A stretch of 64,000 bases of DNA, taken from assembly GCA_947359465.1 (NCBI GenBank), contig OX375881.1, forward strand, positions 72,439,914 to 72,503,913, read 5' to 3'. The notes beneath the pieces were generated by a model. It had not been told where the DNA came from. It searched no databases and was given only the letters and a program-made list of their open reading frames with translations. Position 1 is the first letter of the stretch, and each line of letters starts with the position of its first letter. The translations under genes and the position numbers were made by a program. This DNA comes from Metellina segmentata (taxonomy: Eukaryota > Arthropoda > Arachnida > Araneae > Tetragnathidae). Positions 21,771 through 31,305 of this stretch are shown here, in pieces.

Positions 21771-22028
21771 GTTTTCTTTTGCTGATTATAATTTAAGAAC
21801 CGACTGGTTTGAACTTTTAACATTAAAAGTTTCATGCACATCACACAAATTTTCTTTTACACAATCGTTTATGAACAAGATTTAATTTCCTAATTTTAAC
21901 CGTATACACTGAGCTCAACTGACGCAATGAAAAGTTTAAGCTGTTTACTTAAATGAACATGGAAACTAATCATAATCGTTTTGTCTCCTATGAAACGGAG
22001 CGTAACATAATTTTTATCACTAATTGGA

Positions 22029-22118
22029 GCCTCGGTAGCGCAGTAGGAAGCGCGTCAGTCTCATAATCACTCGTAACTAGTAATCTGAAGGTCGTGAGTT
22101 CGATCCTCACTCGGGGCA
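22029..22118 (+). tRNA. tRNA-Met(CAT), copy 64
   Basis: C20A; intron hairpin broken (ACTCGTAACTAGT). Followed by an unusually long T11 run. Confidence 0.8.
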
Positions 22119-22377
22119 GTTTTTTTTTTTTGATTATAGTTTAAGAACCGACTGGTTCGAACTTTTAACATTAAAAGTTTCACGCCCATCACACAACTAT
22201 TCTTTTAAACAAGCGTTTATGAACAATGATTTAATTACTTAAAGTTTAACCGTATACACTGAGCTCAACTGACGAATTATAAGTTAAAGCATTTTACATA
22301 AATGAACATTGAAACTAACTATAATCGTTTTGTCTCGTATGAAAAGAAGCGAATTATAAATTTTATCACTAATTGGA

Positions 22378-22467
22378 GCCTCGGTAGCGCAGTAGGCAGC
22401 GCGTCAGTCTCATAATCCCTCGACACGAGTAATCTGAAAGTCGTGAGTTCGATCCTCACTCGGGGCA
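22378..22467 (+). tRNA. tRNA-Met(CAT), copy 65
   Basis: G45A in the variable loop only. Confidence 0.85.
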
Positions 22468-22725
22468 GTTTTGTTCTGCTGATTATAATTTAAGAACCAA
22501 CTGGTTCAAACTTTTGATATTAAAAGTTTCACGCACATCACACAACTTTTCTTTTACACAATCGTTTATGAACAAGATTTAATTTCCTAATTTTAACCGT
22601 ATACAATGAGCTCAACTGACGCAATGATAAGTTAAAGAATTTTACATAAATGAACATTGAAACTAACTATAATCGTTTTGTGTCGTATGAAAAGAATCGA
22701 ATTATAATTTTTATCACTAATTAAT

Positions 22726-22815
22726 GCCTCGGTAGCGCAGTAGGCAGCGCGTCAGTCTCATAATCACTTGACACGAGTAATCTGAAGGTCGTGAGTTCGA
22801 TCCTCACTCGGGGCA
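22726..22815 (+). tRNA. tRNA-Met(CAT), copy 66
   Basis: Exons identical to the reference; intron ACTTGACACGAGT. Confidence 0.92.
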
Positions 22816-23075
22816 GTTTTCTTTTGCTGATTATAGTTTAAGAACCGACTGGTTCGAACTTTTAACATTAAAAGTTTCACGCCCATCACACAACTTTTCT
22901 TTTACACAATCGTTTATGAACAATGATTTAATTACTTAAAGTTTAACCGTATACACTGAGCTCAACTGACGCAATTATAAGTTAAAGCATTTTACATAAA
23001 TGAACATTGAAACTAACTATAATCGTTTTGTCTCGTATGAAAAGAAGCGAATTATAATTTTTATCACTGATTAGA

Positions 23076-23164
23076 GCCTCCGTAGCGCAGTAGGCAGCGC
23101 TTCAGTCTCATAATCACTCGACACGAGTGATCTGAAGGTCGTGAGTTTATCCTCACTCGGGGCA
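23076..23164 (+). pseudogene. tRNA-Met copy 67, T-loop deletion
   Basis: G6C, G26T and a 6-nt T-loop (one base lost from the B box). Confidence 0.65.
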
Positions 23165-23423
23165 GTTTTCTTCTGCTGATTATAATTTAAGAAACGACTG
23201 GTTTGAACTTTTAACATTAAAAGTTTGACGCAACTCACACAATTTTTTTTTACACAATCGTATATGAACCATGACTTAATTATTTAAAGTTTAACCATAT
23301 ACCCTGAGCTCAACCTAAGCAATGAAAAGTTTAAGCTGTTTACTTAAATGAACATGGAAACTAATCATAATCGTTTTCTCTCCTATGAAACGGAGCGTAA
23401 CGTAATTTTTATCACTAATTGGA

Positions 23424-23513
23424 GCCTCGGTAGCGCAGTAGGAAGCGCGTCAGTGTCATAATCACTCGTCACGAGTAATCTGAAGGTCGTGAGTTCGATC
23501 CTCACTCGGGGCA
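23424..23513 (+). tRNA. tRNA-Met(CAT), copy 68
   Basis: C20A and C32G; the latter would remove the C32-intron G(-3) pair, so splicing may suffer. Confidence 0.6.
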
Positions 23514-23773
23514 GTTTTCTTTTGCTGATTATAGTTTAAGAACCGACTGGTTCAAACTTTTAACATTAAAAGTTTCACGCCCATCACACAACTTTTCTTT
23601 TACACAATCGTTTATGAACAATGATTTAATTACTTAAAGTTTAACCGTATACACTGAGCTCAACTGACGCAATGAAAAGTATAAGCAGTTTACATAAATG
23701 AACATTGAAACTAACTATAATCGTTTTGTGTCGTATGAAAAGAAGCGAATTATAATTTTTATCACTAATTAGA

Positions 23774-23863
23774 GCCTCGGTAGCGCAGTAGGCAGCGTTT
23801 CAGTCTCATAATCACTCGACACGAGTAATCTGAAGGTCGTGAGTTCGATTCTCACTCGGGGCA
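23774..23863 (+). tRNA. tRNA-Met(CAT), copy 69
   Basis: D-stem end GCGT, G26T and C60T; weakly folded. Confidence 0.5.
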
Positions 23864-24123
23864 GTTTTCTTTTGCTGGTTATAATTTAAGAACCAACTGG
23901 TTCGAACATTTGCCATTAAAAGTTTCACGCACATCACACAACTTTTCTTTTACACAATCGTTTATGAACAATGATTTAATTACTTAAAGTTTAACCGTAT
24001 ACACTGAGCTCAACTGACGCAATGATAAGTTAAAGAATTTTACATAAATGAACATTGAAACTAACTATAATCGTTTTGTGTCGTATGAAAAGAAGCGAAT
24101 TATAATTTTTATCACTAATTAGT

Positions 24124-24213
24124 GCCTCGGTAGCGCAGTAGGCAGCGCGTGAGTCTCATAATCACTCGACACGAGTAATCTGAAGGTCGTGAGTTCAATC
24201 CTCACTCGGGACA
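24124..24213 (+). pseudogene. tRNA-Met copy 70
   Basis: C28G mismatches the anticodon stem and G71A mismatches the acceptor stem. Confidence 0.5.
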
Positions 24214-24473
24214 GTTTTCTTTTGCTGATTATAGTTTAAGAACCGACTGGTTCGAACTTTTAACATTAAAAGTTTCACGCCCATCACACAACTTTTCTTT
24301 TACACAATCGTTTATGAACAATGATTTAATTACTTAAAGTTTAACCATATACCCTGAGCTCAACCTAAGCAATGAAAAGTTTAAGCAGTTTACTTAAATG
24401 AACATGGAAACTAATCATAATCGTTTTGTCTCCTATGAAACGGAGCGTAACATAATTTGTATCACTAATTACA

Positions 24474-24590
24474 GCCTCGCAGCAGGTAGCATTGCAATTG
24501 CAACAGGTAGCGCAGTAGGAAGCGCGTCAGTCTCACAATCCCTCGACACGAGTAACCTGAAGGTCGTGAGTTCGATCCTCACTCGGGGCA
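24474..24590 (+). pseudogene. tRNA-Met copy 71, 27-bp insertion, anticodon CAC
   Basis: A 27-bp insert follows GCCTCG in the acceptor. It contains the palindrome TTGCAATTGCAA and is bounded by repeated CAGGTAGC. Anticodon CAC. The same insertion recurs at 47242 and 59745 with CAT. Confidence 0.75.
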
Positions 24591-24850
24591 GTTTTCTTTT
24601 GCTGATTATAGTTTAAGAACCGAATGGTTCGAACTTTTAATATTAACAGTTTCACGCCCATCACACAACTATTCTTTTACACAATCGTTTATGAACAATG
24701 ATTTAATTACTTAAAGTTTAATCATATACACTAAGCTCAACTGACGCAATTTTAAGTTAAAACATTTTACATAAATGAATATTGAAACTAACTATAATCG
24801 TTTTGTCTCGTATGAAAGGAAGCGTAATATAAATTTTATCACTAATTGGA

Positions 24851-24940
24851 GCCTCGGTAGCGCAGTAGGCAGCGCGTCAGTCTCATAATCCCTCGACACG
24901 AGTAATCTGAAAGTCGTGAGTTCGATCCTCTCACGGGGCA
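24851..24940 (+). pseudogene. tRNA-Met copy 72, disturbed T-stem
   Basis: 3' side reads CCTCTCACGGGGCA, so the T-stem loses pairs while the acceptor still pairs. CAT anticodon. Confidence 0.5.
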
Positions 24941-25200
24941 GTTATCTTTTGCTGATTATAATTTAAGAACCGAATGGTTCGAACTTTTAATATTAACAGT
25001 TTCACGCCCATCACACAACTATTCTTTTACACAATCGTTTATGAACAATGATTTAATTACTTAAAGTTTAATCATATACACTAAGCTCAACTGACGCAAT
25101 TTTAAGTTAAAGCATTTTACATAAATGAATATTGAAACTAACTATAATCGTTTTGTCTCGTATGAAAGGAAGCGTAATATAAATTTTATCACTAATTGGA

Positions 25201-25290
25201 GCCTCGGTAGCGCAGTAGGCAGCGCGTCAGTCTCATAATCCCTCGACACGAGTAATCTGAAAGTCGTGAGTTCGATCCTCTCACGGGGCA
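25201..25290 (+). pseudogene. tRNA-Met copy 73, disturbed T-stem
   Basis: Duplicate of copy 72. Confidence 0.5.
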
Positions 25291-25550
25291 GTTATCTTTT
25301 GCTGATTATAATTTAAGAACCGAATGGTTCGAACTTTTAATATTAACAGTTTCACGCCCATCACACAACTATTCTTTTACACAATCGTTTATGAACAATG
25401 ATTTAATTACTTAAAGTTTAATCATATACACTAAGCTCAACTGACGCAATTTTAAGTTAAAACATTTTACATAAATGAATATTGAAACTAACTATAATCG
25501 TTTTGTCTCGTATGAAAGGAAGCGTAATATAAATTTTTTCCCAAATTGGA

Positions 25551-25640
25551 GCTTTGGTAGCGCAGTAGGCAGCGCGTCAGTTTCACAATCCCTCGACACG
25601 AGTAATCTGAAGGTTGTGAGTTCGATCCTCACTCGGGGCA
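25551..25640 (+). pseudogene. tRNA-Met-derived copy 74, anticodon CAC
   Basis: Acceptor GCTTTGG, C32T, CAC anticodon, C48T. Last copy before the LTR element. Confidence 0.6.
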
Positions 25641-25812
25641 GTTTTCTTTTGCTGATTATAGTTTAAGAACCGACTGGTTCGAACTTTTAACATTAAAAGT
25701 TTCACGCCCATCACACAACTTTTCTTTTACACAATCGTTTATAAACAATGATTTAACAACTTAAAGTTTAACCGTATACACTGAGCTCAACTGACGCAAT
25801 GAAAAGTATAAG

Positions 25813-25817
25813 CAGTT
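25813..25817. repeat. Target-site duplication CAGTT, left
   Basis: CAGTT flanks the outer ends of the LTR element here and at 34588-34592. The undisturbed monomer reads AAGCAGTTTACATAAAT. Confidence 0.9.
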
Positions 25818-26192
25818 TGTCAGAGCGGCCCGAGCGATGTCTACTTTGCAAGACAATATGTGTAGTTGTGGCTAAGAACGGAGGGACACTGCTCACCAAA
25901 TTTGGACATACACGTTTTATTTGTATAACATTAAATGAAGTTTACTATATCTACACCGCATCGTCCGGTGCTTCAAAAAAAACACGTCTACTCCAAGACC
26001 GCTGGTTCCACCGTCTCCTGGCGAACGACCCTCTGGTTTTCCTCCCCTTCTTTTCATCCTCCGGGGTAGGGGCCAACCACCGAACACTCCGTAAGGGGGA
26101 GGGGTAATGCTTACTGAGAGAGGAATATAACAGGAGCCACAAGAACGACCGTTCTTATATGTGTCCATGACACCCGTCCGAAGATCGTAACA
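25818..26192 (-). repeat. LTR 1 of the tandem element (3' LTR)
   Basis: 375 bp, TGTCAGAG on the + strand to TCGTAACA. On the minus strand it starts TGTTACG and has a TATA-like ACATATAAG about 30 nt in, next to the inverted repeat AAGAACG/CGTTCTT. T at 25946 where LTRs 2 and 3 have G. Confidence 0.93.
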
Positions 26193-26205
26193 TTCCTCCC
26201 TCCTT
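26193..26205 (-). other. Polypurine tract, unit 1
   Basis: AAGGAGGGAGGAA on the minus strand, directly abutting the LTR. This is the expected plus-strand primer position and fixes the element's orientation. Confidence 0.85.
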
Positions 26206-27100
26206 AAGCGTGGGCCTATTTCATAAGACGCAAGACATATAAAACATATTTACAAAACATAGCAGACAACAGCAGCAGAGAGTCCCTCATCGTCCGTTGT
26301 CTCCGTGGGCCGAACTCTTTATTTCCACTCTCCCCTGTTCTCCTGACCCGGGTGACCTTTACTGACACCCCCGCCAACCTCACTAGAGGAAGTCCCATTC
26401 CCCCCAACAGCAGTTCCTCCTGGTGTTGGCAGGATAACCTCACACCTCTCCACAAAGGTAGCAGGTACACCGGTGCCCTTCAAATCGTTGTCACCAACGA
26501 GCCAAATTGGAGTCTGTGTAAGATTGTTTGTGTCCCTAGTTGGCAAACATGCCTCAACAATACTCTCATGCATGAGTTTACAAACTAGGTTATGATCTAA
26601 TTATCGACACTAATCTCTACACAAAATAAAACTAGGGGAAAGGAATATATACAAAAAATCTACAATCAACATAACCACTCTTACCACATTACTTATTACT
26701 TCAAAACCAATATGAATGCAGTACACAAAAATAACTACAAGTAAGAGTAAAAATACTGCACATCACAACAATATTTAAAAAAGAAAAATTACTGAAATTA
26801 ACCAACTTCCCGACAGTACAATTTCCTCAGTGTTACGCACTTAAAAATATTAACACTTCCTGGCAACATAATTTCATGAGCGGTAAGCACTCCAATATTC
26901 ATTTCACAAATCATAAATATTGCCAGTCTCCTACGAGATCCTCATTTACAGAAATCTCACTTATATGTACTTTATACTTAAAATGAAGAAATACATAAAT
27001 ACAGGAACTTAAACACATTGAAAACTAATTATATACAACATAATTCCTATTTCCAACATTCATTTATTTCGTAGTTCTCCAGGCCCTTAAGGACCACCTT
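26206..27100 (-). other. Non-coding tail between Gag-like ORF and LTR, unit 1
   Basis: About 0.9 kb. It holds only short overlapping open frames, one of 84 codons with a real ATG at 26573 on the minus strand; none resembles a protein I know. Its LTR-proximal end lacks 14 bp present in unit 2. Confidence 0.6.
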
Positions 27101-28585
27101 TTACAAACCTATCAATTTCCTTAAAATCCAAATCGAAAACTGATAAATGAACTTTTTGCGATAATGCCACCACAGGAATGATAATCGCCTAATCCACCCC
27201 CTTTCTTGGGTACCGATCAATTGATTTAACTTGTTACTCTTCCCCCAATAAAAAGTAACCCCCCACATTTTAGATTGAGGGTATCTCATGGTCTTTCGTG
27301 CCACCCCTGCTCGCACTGAACTCCCGTGTAAATTTACCCTTCCTCTTGTCTTCTCTATCACCGCCTGATTATCCGTCAAAATCTCCGAAGCCCCTCCTAA
27401 CCTTTCTGGACTGCGCTTCAAGAGAACTATTCGTTGACGAATCTTCCTCCGCAAACCGATCTCTCGACTATCCGTCTTTATTCCGCGTCGCTTAAATCCA
27501 GTGTCCAAGAACGACTTGGATAAAATCTCACCCTTATGTTTTTCCCTGTGCGACTTTGGCGTTTCAGACAAGCACTCCTTTACCTCCGATTTCCCGTTCT
27601 CTCCGAGACCCAAACTATCTTTCTCTAGCCCATGCTGCTTAACTCCCATATTGTCACCGAACGCCTTGGGCAAAATTTCACTCTCGTGTTTTCCCTCACA
27701 CAACTGTGGATTTACGGAGAAGTGCTGGTTTCCACCCCCTTTCCGAGACCTTCGCCTTTTCCCATTCACGCGACTACATCTGTGGCTCTCCCCCTCCTTG
27801 GAAGTAATAACTTCACCAGGAATGTCCGTTTGCTCCCTTCCCAATGAGTCCGTTGGGTCATCTACCTCGCCTTGTGTCTTTTTGTGACCTTCAGCCACCT
27901 CCCCCTGGGCCGCGAGAGCGTTTCTCTCCGTCTCTTCGCCCACGAGTTCTTTTTCCCGTTCCATGTCCTGCGAAGTTTCTGATTCCCCCTTCACATCCTT
28001 TGGGGTAGGGTCAGTTCTATTTTCCTGCCCTTTCCTCCCCTCCTGAGAGAGATCGCTCCTTTCCTTATCTTCACTAGTTCCTCCTTCCGTTCTTTCTACA
28101 CCTTTCTCCAGCATTTCTAACACCCTCCATTTCATTTCATAAACGGACAATCTCTCTTCAGCCTTTTCCTGAGCAGCTTTATACCTTTTTTCGGCCAATA
28201 TCAAATACCTTCTAGCCTCTGCCCTTGCTACTTTTACATGCCCCTCTACTTCTCCAAATTCCTTTCTCGGTTCTATTTGAGCCATTATCCGGCTACATTC
28301 CAACTCTCCTTCAGCATTTATCTGATCCCTTACCGCCTCTCTCCATTCCAATTGGGCTTCTCTCCAACCCCTTAGCGCCTCCTTTTCAGCTTCTCTTTTC
28401 TCTCTTAAAATCCTATCATTAACAATAGATGTCACGAACACTTCTACAAATTCTGCATCGTATGATTTAGAATCCTCTATTATTCTTTTCAATTGACACC
28501 TATTCGCATTTGAAGGAACGTCTTCCCCCATTTCAATTGCCACATATATCATCTCCTCTATCCTCGCTCCCTCAAAATATGCCAT
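27101..28585 (-). CDS. Gag-like protein, unit 1 (494 aa)
   Basis: The frame stays open to 28636, but the first ATG is at 28585 (ACCATGG, a strong context), so I start there. The N-terminal part (MAYFEGARIEEMIYVAIEMG) is followed by a charged, probably coiled-coil stretch rich in E, K and R up to about residue 170. A low-complexity hydrophilic middle (E, K, S, G, T) comes next, then a basic, aromatic C-terminus with WW and YRKKF. This resembles the Gag N-termini of arthropod LTR elements, which have the same E/R-rich helix. No CCHC zinc knuckle or protease motif is visible. The basic tail might be a remnant of a deleted pol end; that is a guess. Relative to unit 2 there is one residue difference (Ile for Ser, base 27381). 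Confidence 0.65.
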   Translation of the reverse strand: MAYFEGARIEEMIYVAIEMGEDVPSNANRCQLKRIIEDSKSYDAEFVEVFVTSIVNDRILREKREAEKEALRGWREAQLEWREAVRDQINAEGELECSRIMAQIEPRKEFGEVEGHVKVARAEARRYLILAEKRYKAAQEKAEERLSVYEMKWRVLEMLEKGVERTEGGTSEDKERSDLSQEGRKGQENRTDPTPKDVKGESETSQDMEREKELVGEETERNALAAQGEVAEGHKKTQGEVDDPTDSLGREQTDIPGEVITSKEGESHRCSRVNGKRRRSRKGGGNQHFSVNPQLCEGKHESEILPKAFGDNMGVKQHGLEKDSLGLGENGKSEVKECLSETPKSHREKHKGEILSKSFLDTGFKRRGIKTDSREIGLRRKIRQRIVLLKRSPERLGGASEILTDNQAVIEKTRGRVNLHGSSVRAGVARKTMRYPQSKMWGVTFYWGKSNKLNQLIGTQERGWIRRLSFLWWHYRKKFIYQFSIWILRKLIGL

Positions 28586-29454
28586 GGTGATCCCCGTGTA
28601 AACACAATCAATTTTAATAATAACACCCAGCTTCAATAATTACTCAAGTAAATACACAAAGATTTTTCAAACATGCACTTTGATGTTCCATATAATTCCC
28701 CTAGTTACTCTATTAAATATGCAAACACTTTCAATAAGTAACTAATTATATTAAATACATCTGCATAATCTTACACTTTTATTTGCCCACAGTAATTCCT
28801 AAAAACTATTCCTTAGCTGATGTTCATTACACATTAAATTCTACAATCCATAGCCCCATCAAAATAAATACACATCATAGCACAAATATAACAATCATCC
28901 CCACCTTGCTTCTCATACATATATGTGTTAATCCCCCCTGTGTATTTAATGGCTCACTGGATCAATTCAGAAGGGACTTACCCCAGTACCCTTCAAGGTA
29001 TGAGTTGACTGCAGAAGGCGCACTTCCATCCCTCCTCGCTTGTGAATAGCACATTCCTCAGACATATTTCCGGTTGTACACTAACGTTAGACATCAGACG
29101 TTAACCATCTCAGATCAGCCTCACAGCTTTTCCATCGCAAAACGCTCGAACCAGCATTTTCCTTCCATCGCCCTAGTCGACACCAAGCGCATCTCCAGGA
29201 TCACTCTTCCGACGTAGACGTCCCTCGGTCCAGGATCGCTGCTATTCCATCACACGGTATCCGGTCACGTCGATCGCTTCCTCCAACGCTCCTGGTAAGC
29301 ACCCAACAATTTTCCGGGTTGCGAAAAGGATCCCTCTTCCCAGGTGATGACTGCAATGGTCCAGTGTCGAAGGTTCGCGTTGAGGATAGAATTCAATTCA
29401 GGAATTCTCTACAGCTGCTAGTGTAGTTCCCAGGATAGCTCCCTATCCCGAATC
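28586..29454 (-). other. Leader region of unit 1, upstream of the Gag-like ORF
   Basis: About 0.87 kb between the minisatellite and the Gag start. AT-rich near the ORF and more balanced near the minisatellite. I recognise no coding segment. Confidence 0.5.
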
Positions 29455-29919
29455 CAGCAACAGTCCAGTTGCTCATCCGAAAATGGTGCAAGTATATACA
29501 GTCCAGCAACAATCCAGTTGCTCTTCACGAAATGGTGCAAGACTATGGAATCCAGCAACAATCCAGTTGCTCTTCCGAAAATGGTGCAAGTATATACAGT
29601 CCAGCAACAATCCAGTTGCTCTTCACGAAATGGTGCAAGACTATGGAATCCAGCAACAATCCAGTTGCTCTTCCGAAAATGGTGCAAGTATATACAGTCC
29701 AGCAACAATCCAGTTGCTCTTCACGAAATGGTGCAAGACTATGGAATCCAGCAACAATCCAGTTGCTCTTCCGAAAATGGTGCAAGTATATACAGTCCAG
29801 CAACAATCCAGTTGCTCTTCACGAAATGGTGCAAGTATATACAGTCCAGCAACAATCCAGTTGCTCTTCACGAAATGGTGCAAGACTATGGAATCCAGCA
29901 ACAATCCAGTTGCTCTTCC
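29455..29919. repeat. 49-bp minisatellite, unit 1
   Basis: About 9.5 units of 49 bp, alternating two types: one with CTTCCGAAAATGG and TATATACAGTC, the other with CTTCACGAAATGG and ACTATGGAATC. Each unit contains AGCAAC-AATCCA-GTTGCT, a 6-bp hairpin. One unit is a hybrid of the two types. The long open frames here exist only because 98 bp minus a few stops stays open; they are not genes. Confidence 0.9.
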
Positions 29920-29986
29920 TAAACCTCCAAAAATGGCACCGCGTCACCTCTTGCCGTTTGTTCTATACCATCACACAACTACACAA

Positions 29987-30003
29987 CCCCACTTCTGACA
30001 CCA
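29987..30003 (-). other. Primer-binding site, tRNA-Leu, unit 1
   Basis: TGGTGTCAGAAGTGGGG on the minus strand, four bases inside the LTR. Its first 16 bases are complementary to a eukaryotic tRNA-Leu 3' end (CCCACTTCTGACA plus CCA). Confidence 0.8.
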
Positions 30004-30007
30004 ATTA

Positions 30008-30383
30008 TGTCAGAGCGGCCCGAGCGATGTCTACTTTGCAAGACAATATGTGTAGTTGTGGCTAAGAACGGAGGGACACTGCTCACCAAATTTGGACATA
30101 CACGTTTTATTTGTATAACATTAAATGAAGTTTACGATATCTACACCGCATCGTCCGGTGCTTCAAAAAAAAACACGTCTACTCCAAGACCGCTGGTTCC
30201 ACCGTCTCCTGGCGAACGACCCTCTGGTTTTCCTCCCCTTCTTTTCATCCTCCGGGGTAGGGGCCAACCACCGAACACTCCGTAAGGGGGAGGGGTAATG
30301 CTTACTGAGAGAGGAATATAACAGGAGCCACAAGAACGACCGTTCTTATATGTGTCCATGACACCCGTCCGAAGATCGTAACA
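30008..30383 (-). repeat. LTR 2, shared middle LTR
   Basis: 376 bp; one extra A in the A-run near 30170. It serves as 5' LTR of unit 1 and 3' LTR of unit 2. Confidence 0.93.
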
Positions 30384-30396
30384 TTCCTCCCTCCTT
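30384..30396 (-). other. Polypurine tract, unit 2
   Basis: Same purine run abutting LTR 2. Confidence 0.85.
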
Positions 30397-31305
30397 AAGC
30401 GTGAAATAGGCCCTAAAGGCCTATTTCATAAGACGCAAGACATATAAAACATATTTACAAAACATAGCAGACAACAGCAGCAGAGAGTCCCTCATCGTCC
30501 GTTGTCTCCGTGGGCCGAACTCTTTATTTCCACTCTCCCCTGTTCTCCTGACCCGGGTGACCTTTACTGACACCCCCGCCAACCTCACTAGAGGAAGTCC
30601 CATTCCCCCCAACAGCAGTTCCTCCTGGTGTTGGCAGGATAACCTCACACCTCTCCACAAAGGTAGCAGGTACACCGGTGCCCTTCAAATCGTTGTCACC
30701 AACGAGCCAAATTGGAGTCTGTGTAAGATTGTTTGTGTCCCTAGTTGGCAAACATGCCTCAACAATACTCTCATGCATGAGTTTACAAACTAGGTTATGA
30801 TCTAATTATCGACACTAATCTCTACACAAAATAAAACTAGGGGAAAGGAATATATACAAAAAATCTACAATCAACATAACCACTCTTACCACATTACTTA
30901 TTACTTCAAAACCAATATGAATGCAGTACACAAAAATAACTACAAGTAAGAGTAAAAATACTGCACATCACAACAATATTTAAAAAAGAAAAATTACTGA
31001 AATTAACCAACTTCCCGACAGTACAATTTCCTCAGTGTTACGCACTTAAAAATATTAACACTTCCTGGCAACATAATTTCATGAGCGGTAAGCACTCCAA
31101 TATTCATTTCACAAATCATAAATATTGCCAGTCTCCTACGAGATCCTCATTTACAGAAATCTCACTTATATGTACTTTATACTTAAAATGAAGAAATACA
31201 TAAATACAGGAACTTAAACACATTGAAAACTAATTATATACAACATAATTCCTATTTCCAACATTCATTTATTTCGTAGTTCTCCAGGCCCTTAAGGACC
31301 ACCTT
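30397..31305 (-). other. Non-coding tail of unit 2, with intact inverted repeat
   Basis: As in unit 1, plus a perfect 10-bp inverted repeat GAAATAGGCC/GGCCTATTTC at 30403-30427 with a 5-nt loop. Unit 1 has lost 14 bp here, one arm and the loop. No recognised gene. Confidence 0.65.

Larger units (their letters stand above)
24760..25455 (+). repeat. Two near-identical adjacent monomers
   Basis: Monomers with copies 72 and 73 follow one another almost without difference, each about 349 bp and sharing an ATGAATATTG spacer and AAGTCGTGAG. This points to a recent local duplication. Confidence 0.75.
1..25817 (+). repeat. tRNA-Met satellite array, block A (74 monomers)
   Basis: Head-to-tail monomers of about 349 bp, each a 90-nt intron-containing tRNA-Met gene plus about 259 bp of AT-rich spacer. 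Spacing between tRNA starts is 348-350 bp throughout (for example 37, 387, 736, 1085, 1433). The spacer always runs T-run, CTGATTATA, an AACTTTTAA/TTAAAAGTT inverted repeat, a second T-run, a GTATACACTGAGCTCAAC segment, and a TATA-like stretch before the next tRNA. The array already exists at base 1, so it extends to the left. It is interrupted at 25818 by an LTR element. No protein gene lies in it; the short open frames are read through the tRNA copies. Confidence 0.97.

Noticed and set aside
1..25817. CRISPR array or bacterial repeat locus
   Set aside because: The repeat is 349 bp and near-identical throughout, without unique spacers; the content is a eukaryotic tRNA gene with intron.
28586..28636. 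Start of the Gag-like ORF at 28636 (511 aa)
   Set aside because: The codon there is TTG; the first ATG, in a strong context, is at 28585.
29469..30065. Overlapping 134-198 aa frames on both strands in the LTR element
   Set aside because: Translations of the 49-bp minisatellite in several frames; no independent coding signal.
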